This document shows positions 23,380 to 34,914 of a DNA stretch of 64,000 nucleotides, one piece after another; the stretch's first letter is position 1; the number at the start of each line of letters is the position of its first letter. The stretch is taken from the NCBI GenBank assembly GCA_963701735.1, contig CAVPBI010000017.1, forward strand, positions 1-64,000. Direction: 5' to 3'. Under the pieces are notes generated by a model. It was given only the letters and a program-made list of their open reading frames with translations. It was not told where the DNA came from and did no database searches. A program made the translations under genes and the position numbers. The DNA comes from CAWABB01 sp963701735 (GTDB taxonomy: Bacteria > Bacteroidota > Ignavibacteria > UBA10030 > UBA6906).

Positions 23380-26341
23380 TCACCGACGGAAGAAACCAAG
23401 GATTTCATGCATGAAGGCTGCCCGCAGGTCCTCCCCGGTGACGGATTCGAAGGGAAAACCGAGGACCAGGACCCTCGAAGACCCTTTCCAGGCAAGACCG
23501 GCACCGGTCATGCTGTCGCCATACCGGAGCGCCGAGACGCTGCCGTTGGCCGGCGCGATCCCGTCCGGCGCTTCCACGCCGTACACAGTCTCTGTTGGTT
23601 CCGTGGCAAACGTGAGAGCCAGGCTGTCCGGAAAAACCGCTCCACGTGTCGGAAGCACGCGTCCTGTGCGCGAAGCGAACCCCGTCGAGTAGCGATAGTG
23701 GAGAACTTCCTTCGCGAACGCGATGTCGATGCTGTCCCGGAGGTCGGTGCCTACGTAGGCGCCTGACACGAACAGATTCCCGCCTGACTGCGCATACGAT
23801 CGCAGCGCGCTCTGCAACGCCCGCGGGAACGCTTTGAACTGGCGGCCGCGCACGGTATCCATGGAGGCTCTCGGCCATCCCGTCTCGCGTTCTTCTCCGA
23901 GGATGAGATCCACCATCGCGTACGGCTTCAGGTCGACCGCCCCGTCCATGACCGCCGCCTTGCTCGCCGAGACAAACGACATCCCGGCTGCGCGGAGCGA
24001 CCTTCCGTGCACGTACGGAAAGTCGAAGCTGTTTCCGGCGACGATGCTCCCCTCACGATTCGCATGACTTGCTCCGTGCCCCGGGGCGTCATCGGTGAGC
24101 CAGCGGGACGCGGGGTTGAAGTCGTACTGTTCGCCGGTGATGTTCAGCGCCACGCGGTCGGGCACGCCCGCGTCCAGCCTGCTCATGACGCCGGAGAAGC
24201 CATCGGCCTCGATGAACATCGGTCCGCACACGCGCGTGAAGCCGTTGACGATCATCGCGCGTTCCGCGCGCGTTGGGCAGCTCGCAGACCGACAGGATTT
24301 CGGAGGGGAAGCTTTCGCCGCCGTCATTGACGGCGGTGACCTTGAAGCCGCAGATGCGTCCCGGCTCCAGAGGCCCGATCACGACGCTGGTGTCCTGGAC
24401 GATCCGTCCGTTGTCGAATCCGCCGTCCTCTGTTCTTTGATAGACGATGTACCTCGCCGGGGTTGCGCCCGGCTCCAGGGGGTCGGGCTGCGGCCGCCAG
24501 GTGAGCCGCACGGACGGGCCATCGATCAGCGTCGCCGCCATGTGCGTGACGGGGAGCGGTTGCACGACGCAGGGACGCCGCTCCTGCGTGGCGAGGAACC
24601 GCAGCATCGCCTTGTAGATTGCGCGTGACGCGTCGAACTGGAACCGCGGGTCGAGCATGAACTTCGTGTCGAACAGGTTCTGATGCGAGAGCAGCTCGAG
24701 GAGGACGGACGGGACGTTCGGCCTCACGCATTCGCTGTAGTCGGCGTTCCTCAGCGAGCGTCTCGACCAGGCGGGGTCGTGCAATGCCCGGATATCGTCC
24801 ACGAGCTGCGTCTGGACCAGGTCGGCGAGGTCCCGGTTCGCGAGGCGCGACATGCTGTCGGGGAACACGCGCGCCGAGTCCTTCGCCTCGATGCTGTAGA
24901 TGGAGAGCGTCCCGATCACGGTGTCGTTCGTCGTGATGCCGGCGTCGGTGTGGAACGCGAGCGACAGATCCATCGGGATGCCGAGGCCGGGCACGAGGCG
25001 GTTTCCGTTCGGGCCGTACGGCGCCCCGCGCAGGTAGTTGATGTACTCGCCGCGGCTCTGATAGTCGTCCTTGTAGTCGTGCTGGTCGGCGTTGAGGTTG
25101 TAGACAAGCGTGTCGGGGACGCCGGCGAACTGCAGGTAGTAACGCGCGCCCTCGATGTACTTGGGCCTGCCGCTCGTGACGCCGTTGCGCGCGATGACGC
25201 CCATCCCTCCGCCGAACCGGACCGCGTCCGCGGTGATCGTGCGTCCGGCCTGCTCGCTTTCGTTCGTCAACACGACCCCGCCGCTGTCCGGATGCGTGCC
25301 CGCGTAGAACCTGAACGACCCGAGATAGACCCAGGTCCCGCCGCCGATGCGCTGATTCACGAGGAACTCGGTCGCGCCCCCGGCGTGGTACACGATGTAC
25401 CGGGCGTCGGAGACGTTTGTCGGCGCCGCCGCGTACGAGATATACACGGCGTACGACCCGGTCTCCGGGATGTCGGGAGTCCACGCGGTGGAGACGCTCG
25501 GAACCGCGTCTGACGAAGTCTCGCGGTACGTTCCGGCCGTGAACGGGTTGTGAGGCCCGGAATAGGGGGGTGTGCCGATCCCGAAGCCGGGACCGGTGCC
25601 TGCCTTCCACGAGCCCTTTTCGCTGTGTCCGGTGGCCGACGAATCGTTGTCGACGATGACTTCGTTCCGCTGCGTGTCGCGTTCCCTCGGGAGGAAGACC
25701 CGGGCGCCCGCGTTCTCCAGCATCGGAACGAGATAGGGGATGGTGAACATCATCGGCCCGAGGTCCTCGACGCTCTCGAACAGGCGCGCACGCTGCCACA
25801 TCCAGCGGTCCTCGTTCCTGTTGTAGTACAGGCCGTGGCTGTGCCAGAGGCCGATGTTGCCGCCCGCGAGCCCGCGCGATGCGGTCACCGGAGAGCTCAC
25901 GTTCCGTACGATCGGTTCGGGTCGCTCGACTGCCGCTCTTGGAAGACGCCGCACGTCGAGCGCCACCGTATCGGCGCGATAGTAGTTCGGGACCAGCTCC
26001 TCGATCGGCTCCTGGAGGGCCCTGATGGAGAACGAGTATCCATCGAACGGGTCGCCGAGGGCGGAATCCACGACGCTGTAGACGCGCCTGACCGACTCGG
26101 TGCGGAACGGCGCCTGGGCGAACATGGGGTTCATCACGACCGTGACGATCTTCGCCGTATCATCGACCAGGACCGTGTCTACGCCTCCGCCGGGGCCGAT
26201 CGTCATCGGGAGCGTCCGGGCGCGAACCGCAGACCTGAGCGAGTCGATCTTCTCTTCCTGGGATTCCTTTAGGGGGGCGCATCCTGCGAGGGTGAGTGCG
26301 GCGACGATGCCTGTGAGCAGGAAACGGCGGGTGGCAGTCAT
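23380..26341 (-). CDS. Lipoprotein N-acetylmuramoyl-L-alanine amidase with golvesin/Xly-like insertion (frameshifted)
   Basis: The roughly 985-aa product is predicted to cut the amide bond between MurNAc and the stem peptide of peptidoglycan. Cys21 in LTLAGC marks lipid anchoring. Amidase_3-type landmarks are WHSHGLYYNRNED (zinc His and Glu), LAFHTDAG (zinc His) and VLLELLSHQN (catalytic Glu). A beta-sandwich of the golvesin/xanthan-lyase CBD type (SVSTAWTPDIPETGSYAVY) is inserted between the first and later amidase blocks. A fibronectin III-like domain (VRLTWRPQPDPLEPG) and a Rossmann-like C-terminal region follow. The frame breaks near 24264-24280 after VCELPNA and resumes as AERAMIVNGF. 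Such proteins are common in Bacteroidota, often mislabelled xanthan lyase. Confidence 0.75.
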
Positions 26342-26446
26342 ACCGGTCTACCGATGGTCGTGGAACAAGTCGTCTGTCAACATACAAAGAAAATGCGACA
26401 TTGTCTTACCGTCTTGCGTTTCAGGCGGGCGTCCTGTACTATTGAA

Positions 26447-26478
26447 ATCGCAGTTCGATTGTGACATCGCAATTCGAT
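26447..26478. repeat. Direct repeat in the divergent amidase/dgcN intergenic region
   Basis: ATCGCAGTTCGAT (26447-26459) and ATCGCAATTCGAT (26466-26478) differ at one position and are 19 nt apart, close to two helical turns. It lies 46 nt upstream of the ATG at 26525. It could be a regulator-binding site. Confidence 0.45.
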
Positions 26479-26524
26479 CTCAACACCACCCATCCTCATT
26501 GTCCTCATGTCCTCATCGCATCGC

Positions 26525-27616
26525 ATGATCATTCTCGCCGAGGGACGCTTCGGGCCGGTGAGCTTCGAAGACGGCGAACGGCGCTATTGCATTCATGACA
26601 GACCGGGTCGTCGCAATCATCGACAGCCGGTTGCCCGGGAAGACTGCGCAGGAAGTCCTCGGCTATGGGGGACCCATCCCTGTGGTCGGCACGCTGCAGG
26701 AGGGGCTCCGCTTCACGCCGGATGCGATGCTGATCGGGATCGCCCCCGCGGGCGGACAGCTTCCCGCGGCGTGGCGGCGGTCCATCATCGAGGCCCTGCG
26801 GGCAGGTCTGCACATCCTCAGCGGCCTGCACACGATGCTCGCCGACGATCCGGAGTTCTCCGCGCTGGCCGCGTCGAAGGGGCTGACGATCACGGACCTG
26901 CGGAGGATTCCCGATGAGTCGAAGGTCGTGTCGCGCGGAACCTGGCGCATGCGGCGGGCAAGGACCGTGCTGACGGTCGGCACCGACTGCAAGATCGGGA
27001 AGATGACGACGCTGCTGGCTGTAACACGGAGTTGCGCAGGCGCGGCCGGCGGAGCGAGTTTATCGGGACGGGGCAGACGGGCATCCTGATCGCCGGCAAC
27101 GGGGTCTCCGTGGATGCGGTCATCGGCGACTACATCGCGGGGAGCATCGAGCGGGAGATCGACCGGGCGGACCGTGCCGGCGCGGAGATCATCCTGGTGG
27201 AAGGGCAGGGCGCGCTCACACACCAGGGCTATTCAAGCGTGACGCTCGGGCTGATGCACGGCACGATGCCTGACGCCATGATCCTGAACCACCAGCCGAC
27301 GCGAACGACCGACGACTACGGGTTTCCGCTCCCGGATCTGCGCCGGATGGTGCGTCTCCACGAAGACATCGTCGGCATCTTTCGCCCGACCAGGGTGGTC
27401 GGGATCGGGTTGAACTCGGTCGGGCTCACCGATGCTGAGAGCCGGGCCGCCGCGGGAAGGATCGAGGACGAAACCGGCCTTCCGGCCGTCGACGCCTTCC
27501 GGTTTGGCGCCGCCCCGCTGGTCGACGCCCTGGAGGCGTATTTCTCCTCCGTTCCGCCTGTTTCGTACCCGGGTCCGCTCCCTTCTCCGTCCGGCCCATT
27601 CGAAAGAGGAGCATGA
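26525..27616 (+). pseudogene. DUF1611 / D-glutamate N-acetyltransferase (DgcN)-like gene with two frameshifts
   Basis: DUF1611 proteins have an N-terminal Rossmann-like domain and a C-terminal P-loop domain. Characterised members (DgcN) acetylate D-glutamate in a D-amino-acid degradation pathway with the racemase-like DgcA. The reading starts MIILAEGRFGPVS at 26525, shifts near 26567 into SKTANGAIAFMTDRVVAIID, and shifts again near 27018, after the P-loop region GTDCKIGKMTTLLA, into TELRRRGRRSEFIGTGQTGI. All conserved blocks survive, so sequence error is more likely than decay. No dgcA partner is in the window. It is divergent from the amidase gene, with a 13-bp direct repeat between them. 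Confidence 0.72.
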
Positions 27617-27685
27617 ACACTGCGAATCGGGAACGCTTCGGGCTATGTGGCCCCCGGTTGGAGCGGGCACGGGTGACTGCAACCG

Positions 27686-27717
27686 CTTGCAATTCGTACA
27701 CGTTTTCCCTAACTTTT
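27686..27717 (+). promoter_or_regulatory. Bacteroidota-type promoter candidate for sprA
   Basis: CTTG (27686-27689) and TAACTTTT (27710-27717) are 20 nt apart and resemble the TTTG / TAnnTTTG elements read by Bacteroidota primary sigma factor. It lies about 105 nt upstream of the sprA start. Confidence 0.4.
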
Positions 27718-27827
27718 TTCGAGTATTACAGACAGAGGAGTACGGGATCGATTTTCTTCGCTATTGATTTACGCGTGAAATGACCGGGGCGGTGCGGCAT
27801 TAGCCGGTTTCACTGAGGAAGATCGAA

Positions 27828-30800
27828 TTGTACTCTCTGCTCCACACGGCGTTTTCAGGGGCTCGCGTGCGTCTTGCGGGCTACTTCCTCGCTGGCATCG
27901 CCTCTGGGTTTGCCCTCCTTCTGATTCCGGGATCATCAGGCGTCGGTCGCCCTCTTCCGCACCCTTCACCCGGTCCGATACCGCAGGTCAATCCACAGCA
28001 ACAGCAGGGGCCTGGAACGGGACAGCCGCTCCCCGGGACCCCGCAGCAACAGCAGGTACCAGGCAATCCCTTCCAACAGGATTCAACCCGGCGTTCTCCG
28101 CTTGACAGCACCCGGACGTCGCTCCAGGACAGTTCCGCTCTGGGGCCGGGACGAAGAGGAGGGACGCTTCCCGCGGGCCAGGACTCGCTGCTTTCGGATT
28201 CCGCCAGGGCGGCTGCACGGAAGTCCCTCATCACCGACACGACCTACGTCGTCTACCTCGACTCGACCGCGCGCCTGAGTCAGTTCACGTACGAACGGAA
28301 GGACCGGCCGCAGGTGTCGCTCTTCCCGCGGCGCACCCACCCGCTTTTTGCGTCGCCGCGGTCATCCCTGGTCAGGCGGGAATTTGCGATCGATACCGCG
28401 ACCTATGAAGTGACCTTCCGGGAGACGGTCGGCGGGGTGGATGTCAAGGTCCCGACGAAAGTCACGATCGACGAGTATGTCGCCCAGCGCAGGCGCGTGG
28501 AGTTCCGGCGCCTCATGGCGGAGGAGGCGCAGAAGCCGCCGACCAACCTGAAGCGGGACGATCTGGGTGAGCTCATCTCCACGATCACGCAGATCCAGAT
28601 TCCGATTCCGCCGAACCCCATCTTCAGCATTTTCGGGAAGCCGGAGATCAACCTGAAGATCAGCGGCGCGGTGGACATCAAAGCCGGATTCCGCAACACC
28701 AAATCGGACTACACCACCATCTCCCGCCTCGACCAGAGCCGGAATGAACCCGACTTCAGCCAGGACGTGCAGGTGAACGTCAACGGCACCATCGGCGACA
28801 AGCTGAATATCCTCGCAGACTGGAACACAAAGCGGACGTTCGAATACGAGAACCAGCTGAAAATCAAGTACACGGGGTACGAGGACGAGATCGTCCGACT
28901 CGTCGAGGCCGGGAACGTGTCGCTGCAGACCCCGTCGGCATTCATCGGGAGCAGCCAGGCGCTGTTCGGCGTGAAAGCGCAATTCCAGGCCGGGCCGCTG
29001 ACGCTCACCGCGCTCGCATCGCAGAAGAAAGGTCAGATCAAGGAGGTCGCAGTCTCGGGCGGATCGAAAGAGCAGATCTTCGAATTCCGGGCCTTCGAAT
29101 ACGCCACGAATCACTTCTTCGTCGATACGTCCTATATCTCGAAGTACGAGCCGTACTACCGCACCGATCCGGCCACCGTCGATGGCAACGTCCAGATCGT
29201 GGAGGAGGAGGTCTGGGTCCTGCGCCAGGGTACGGTGACGGAAGGGAACGATCGTCTGGCGATCGGCTACATCGATCTGCCGTCGCGCGGAAACGGTTAC
29301 AACGAGAGCCTGCGCGAAGCCGATCCCGATCCCGGACGCATCGAAATCGGTCCCGTGGTCAGGCTGGACCGCTCGCAGTATGAGCTTGCAGGAGACGGGT
29401 ACATCGGCGTCCTCTCGCTCAACACCAACGTCGGGGACCAGCAGTTCGTCGGCGTCTCGTACCGGCGCGCCGACGGCGCCCAGTTCGGCGAGCTCACGCG
29501 GGACGTCGGCACGGATTCCGCGGCCCTCGCGCGCCCGATCATCCTGAAGCTCGTGCGCCCGAGGAACATTCTCTCCACCGGCCCGAGGTTTGCGACGGCG
29601 TGGAAAATGCTGCTGAAGAACATCTACCCGATCCCGGGCATCGGGCGGAACCTGAAGGAAGCGGGGTTCTCGCTGGACATCCTCAGGCGCATCCCGGGCG
29701 GCCAGGACGAAAACTCGATCCTGGGCGACCCGCTCCTGCGCGTCATGCAGATGGACCAGTACAACGCCGACAAGACGTCCGCGCCGAACGGGGACGGCCA
29801 GTTCGACTTCCGGCCCGGACGCACGATCAGCCAATCCCGCGCGGAAATCATCTTCCCGAGCCTCCGCCCCTTCGACACCGGCATCAAAGAGTGGTTCGCC
29901 GCGAAGGGGACCGTCGTCGACGACACATCGCAGTACCTCTACCCGGAGGTGTACGACACCACCCAGACCTTCTCACAACAGAGCCTCCGCAACCGCTACG
30001 TGGTGTCGGGGAAGGCCTCGGGCGAGGCGACGTCCAAGTACTCGCTCGGATTCAACGTCGTGGAAGGGAGCGTGCAGGTCCTGCTGGAGGGGCAGCAGCT
30101 CACGCTCAACCGCGACTTCACGGTGGACTACATCGTCGGCGAGGTCGTGATCAAGAACGAGCGCGCGCTCGTTCCGGGAGCGAACCTGCAGATCAAGTAC
30201 GAGCAGAACGACCTCTTCCAGCTCGCGTCCAAGACGCTGCTCGGCGCGCGGGGCGACATCGCGCTCTCGCAGAAGACGCTGCTCGGGTTCACGCTCATGA
30301 ACCTGAACCAGCAGACGCTGAGCGACAAGGTGCGCATCGGCGAGGAGCCCAACAGCAACACGATCTTCGGGGTGGACGGATCGACCTCGGTCGACCTCCC
30401 GCTCCTGACCCGCGCCCTCGACGCGCTGCCGCTGCTGTCGACGCGGGAGATGTCCACGGTCAGGATCTCGGGCGAAGCGGCGTACATGTCGCCGGACCCC
30501 AACACGAAGAAGAGCACGATTCCGAGCGACGGCGGACAGGGCATCGCGTACATCGACGACTTCGAGGGCATCCGGCGGACGATCCCCATCGGGGTGTCGT
30601 ACACGAGCTGGTTCCCCTCGAGCCCGCTCGCCGACGCGTACTGGTTCCCCGGCCTGGCCGATACCGTGAAGATGACGTCGAAAGCGAAGATGACGTGGTT
30701 CAACGTCCTTCCGTCGGACGTGCTCATCACCGACGTGTTTCCCCAGAAGCAGGTCGGAACCTCCAACCAGCAGATGACCGTCCTCGATCTCCGGTACTAT

Positions 30801-33800
30801 CCCACGACGCGGGGGCAGTTCAACTACGGCACGAACCTCTCCTCGACGCTGACCCCGCAGCGAAACTGGGGCGGCGTCATGAAGCCGCTCTCATCCTCCG
30901 CCGTGAACCTCTCGAAGGAGAACATCGGCTTCATCGAGATCTGGCTCCGGATCGACCGGGCGCCGCCCGACGGGACCGCGAAGATGATTATCGACCTCGG
31001 CGTGGTCAGCGAGGACGTGATCCCGAACCGGAAGCTGGACTCCGAAGACCTCGTCCTCAGCTCGTTCCCCAACCAGGTGCTGAACGAGAACGAGGACGTC
31101 GGGCTCGACATGCTGACCGATGACGGGGAGCGCGCGCGTTTCGGCGCGCTGACGGCAGCGTATCCGGACATGGTCGACGACCCCAGCGGCGACAACTACG
31201 CCTTCGACAACAACTCGCAGTTCGAGGACGTTCCTGCGGATCAACGGCACGCAGAACAACGCCAACGGCCCGTCGGGCAGAATCCCCGACACCGAGGACC
31301 TCAACTCCAACGGCATCGTGGATCTGGCGAACTCGTATCTGCAGTACGAAGTCCCGCTGGACACCACGCCCGGAATGAACAAGTACATCGTCGGCGGCGG
31401 CAACAAGGGATGGTACCAGTACCGGATACCCATTGCCGATTCGGTCCGCATGGTCGGGTCGCCCACGGCGGAGAACGTTGAGTCGATCCGTATCTCCTTC
31501 GCGAATGTGTCCGACACGATGTTCGTCCGCATCGCCGACTTCAACCTTGTCGGCAACCAGTGGCAGAAGGTTGCGAAGGACCTGAGCGACACGAGCTTCC
31601 AGGTCTCCGTGGTGAGCATCGAGGAGAACTACCCCCGGTACCAGAGCCCGCCCGGCGTTAACCGCGAGCGCGACAGGAGCCAGGCCCAGACGGACGTGCT
31701 CCTGAACGAGCAGTCGCTGGACTTCGTCGTGAACAATCTCCCCGACGGGGAGTCCAGAATCGCCGCCAAGTTCTTCACCTACAAGGCCCTCGACCTCTTC
31801 AACTACAAGACGCTGAAGATGTACGTCTGGGGCGATACGACGTTTCACTACCGGGACGAGAACGACTACGACGCGGCGGTGCTCCTGCGGTTCGGTCTTG
31901 ACAGCGCGAACTATTACGAATACCGCGCGCCGCTCCGCCAGGGCTGGGACGACCTGAACGAAGTCGTGGTGCAATTCTCAGATGTCACCGCGCTGAAGCA
32001 GGGGCGCGATTCCACCACGACGCTCACGCCGCCCGTGCCGGTGCCGGGCGGGCCGCCCGGCTCCACCTACAGGGTCCGCGGCAATCCATCCCTGACGCAG
32101 ATCGTCTACCTCGCCATCGGCGTGGAAAACCCCGAAACGCGTGCGGACGGCAGGAAACCCCTCCGCGGCGAGGTCTGGTTCAACGAGCTCCGGGTCATCG
32201 GGGTGGACGACACCCCCGGCTGGGCCTACCGGTTCGACGGCCAGGCGAAGCTGGCCGATTTCGGAAGCCTCTCGTTCAACTACTCGCGCATCGACCCGTA
32301 TTTTCACTCTCTCGAGCAGCGGTTCGGGAGCCGGCAGGAGTCGAAGTCGTGGGGCGTGAGCGCGGCGGTGCAGGTGGAGAAGCTGCTGCCGGACGACTGG
32401 GTGGGGACATCCATTCCGATTTCGTACACGCACACCGAGTCCGCGCTTGACCCGCGGTATCTCCCCAACTCCGACGTGCTCGTCCAGGAGGCGGCCGACC
32501 GGAGGGAACAGCAGATCCTCGACCAGGGCGGAACAGCAGAGGCGGCGACGTCGGAATCCGAGAGGATCATCTACGAGTCGCAGTCGAGACGGGTGTCCGA
32601 AACGTATGCGGCCCCGACCTTCCGGATCAGCCTGCCGTCGAAATGGTGGGTCATCCGCGACACCTTCAACAGGCTGACGTACGGTTTCACGTACACGCGT
32701 TCGAACGAGCGCGCCCCGGCGCTTGTCTATCGCGAGGCGTGGAACTGGAACGTCCGCCTCGGGTACAACATTACGCTCCCGCCGGAGAACTACATCGCCC
32801 CGTTCAAGACCATCTTCGACGGGATCATCCTCCTGGACGAGTACAAGGGGTTCAAGCTGAACTACCTCCCGAACTCGTTCTCCTGGAATATCGCCTCGAC
32901 GCGCTCGAAGGACATGTCACTGCAGCGGGCGTCCGGCGCAAAAGAGATCACCTCCCGGAACTTCAACGCCTCACGCGGCTTCGCGTACTCCTGGAAGTTC
33001 ATCGAGAACTTCATCCTCGACTTCGCAAACGACTACACGCTGGGCATCGAGTCCAGCCTGCTGGGGCTCGAGACGGACAGCACGGGAAGCCAGCGGCCGT
33101 TCTCGGATATCATGAACGACGTCTTCGGCGGCGACAAGCTCATCAACTTCGGGCAGGACATCCGGTACTCGCAGCGCAACGTCTTCACGTTCAAGCCGAA
33201 CATCCCGAACATCCTGGGGATCAAGAAGTACATGGACCTGACGTTCGGCTACACGGCGGACTACCAGTGGCAGAACACGCTCGTCAAGGGCGACGTCGGA
33301 AAGTCCGCCGCCTTCAACGCGTCCACGAACTTCACGTTCAATTTCCGGCTGAAGCAGCTGTTCGACCCGCTCTGGGGCGAATCGTCCGCCGCTCCGGCGT
33401 CCCAGACGTCGACGCGCGGGCGCCGCGGCGGCACCGAGAAGCCGGCCGATCAGGCTGCGCCGGCCGACACGACGGCCCCCTCCTCCGGCGGAGCGTTCGC
33501 CGGTCTCCTCAGCGGCATCGGGACCGTGACCCGCATCCTGATCAAGATTCCGTTCCTGGACTACGACAACATCTCGATCACGTTCAACCAGACGAACAAC
33601 TCGCAGAACAACGGCATCCTCGGCTCGGCGGGTTTCCAGAACTACTGGGGGACGCTCCCGTTCTCGGCCCCGGATCCCATGAACGGACCGTCCCGCATGT
33701 ACCAGCTCGGCCTCGTCAGCGATCCGTCCGGGACCCCGACCAATTTCCGCCTGACGTTTGCGCCGCCGTTCTTCAACTGGGACGTCACCCCCGGCCCCCG

Positions 33801-34851
33801 GGCGCCGGGCGCGGTCCTGATCAACTCGTACCGGCAGACGAACCGGCTGGGGCTCAAGACCTCCCGCGGCCTCTGGGAAGGCGCGAAGCTCGATCTCAAC
33901 TGGAACCTGGGATGGAACTACAACAGGACCCAGAACATCGTGACCGATTCGGTCTACGGGATCGCGACGCTCCAGAACCAGACGACCGCCGGCTCGGTGG
34001 AACGGTCGTTCCTGTCATTCCCCGACTTCCTGATCTTCGGCCTGTTCAACACCGGCCTCGAGCAGGTGAGCAAGCGGTACGCCGAGCTGAAGGCCGATCC
34101 CGCCAACACGAAGTCCGACGACGAAAAGCTGAACCAGGCGTTCGAGGAGGGCTTGGAAGCCATCCCGTGGCTGAAGGACATCTTCGGCCAGTATTATCCG
34201 CGCGTGAACTGGTCTTTCCGCTGGGACGGCCTCGAGAAAATCCCGTTCTTCGCCAACTTCGTGAGCCGGCTCTCGCTCGACCATGCGTACACGTCGACAT
34301 ACAACCGGCAGTACCAGAACAGGCCGGGGGGCGGGGGCGAGCGCACCGACGCGCAGCGCGTGAACTATGGATTCGCTCCGCTCATCGGTCTCAACTTCAC
34401 GTTCAAGGAGTTCCTCAAGGGGAACCTGGGCGCGAACCTCAAGTACAGCACCACCATGTCGTACGACCTCGCGACCTCGTCGCGCAATATCGTCGAGTCG
34501 CTGACGGAGGAGATCTCGTTGACCGCCTCGTTCAACCGCCGCGGCTTCGAGATCCCCTTCTTCGGCATCTCGCTCAGCAACGACGTCGACGTCAGCTTCT
34601 CGTACGCGGTGGCCAAGAACTCCCGGAAGACCTACGACGTGTCGAAGCTCGACGTCAGCATCAAAGGCGAGCCGCTCGAGGGGACCACGCGTACGACGAT
34701 GGAGCCCCGCATCCGGTACGTCCTGAGCGCCCGCGTCACCGCCGCCATCTATTACCGCTTCACGAAAATCGCCCCGGACGCGCAGGGATCGCGCATTCCG
34801 GGAAGCACGACCAACGAAGCGGGCCTCGACCTGCGGATTTCGATCCAGTAG
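27828..34851 (+). CDS. sprA: SprA/Sov, outer-membrane translocon of the type IX secretion system (frameshifted)
   Basis: SprA is the giant outer-membrane barrel through which type IX secretion substrates leave the cell. Joined over one frameshift the product is about 2340 aa, normal for the family. An N-terminal membrane-targeting segment is followed by a Pro/Gln-rich stretch (residues about 45-100), then conserved SprA blocks such as IYPIPGIGRNL, YIDDFEGIRRTIPIG, FAKGTVVDDT-like and PDTEDLNSNG. The C-terminal half is full of amphipathic beta-strands, ending LDLRISIQ. The frame is lost near 31229 after NNSQFEDV and resumes as FLRINGTQNN. The start is TTG 27828 with GAGGA about 9 nt upstream, as no ATG is close. 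PorX follows after 63 bp. Confidence 0.93.
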
Positions 34852-34914
34852 TCCTGCCGGTCCCGCGGCGGGATTCGTTGAATATCGACGCTGAAATAGG
34901 TACCCTACACTACT

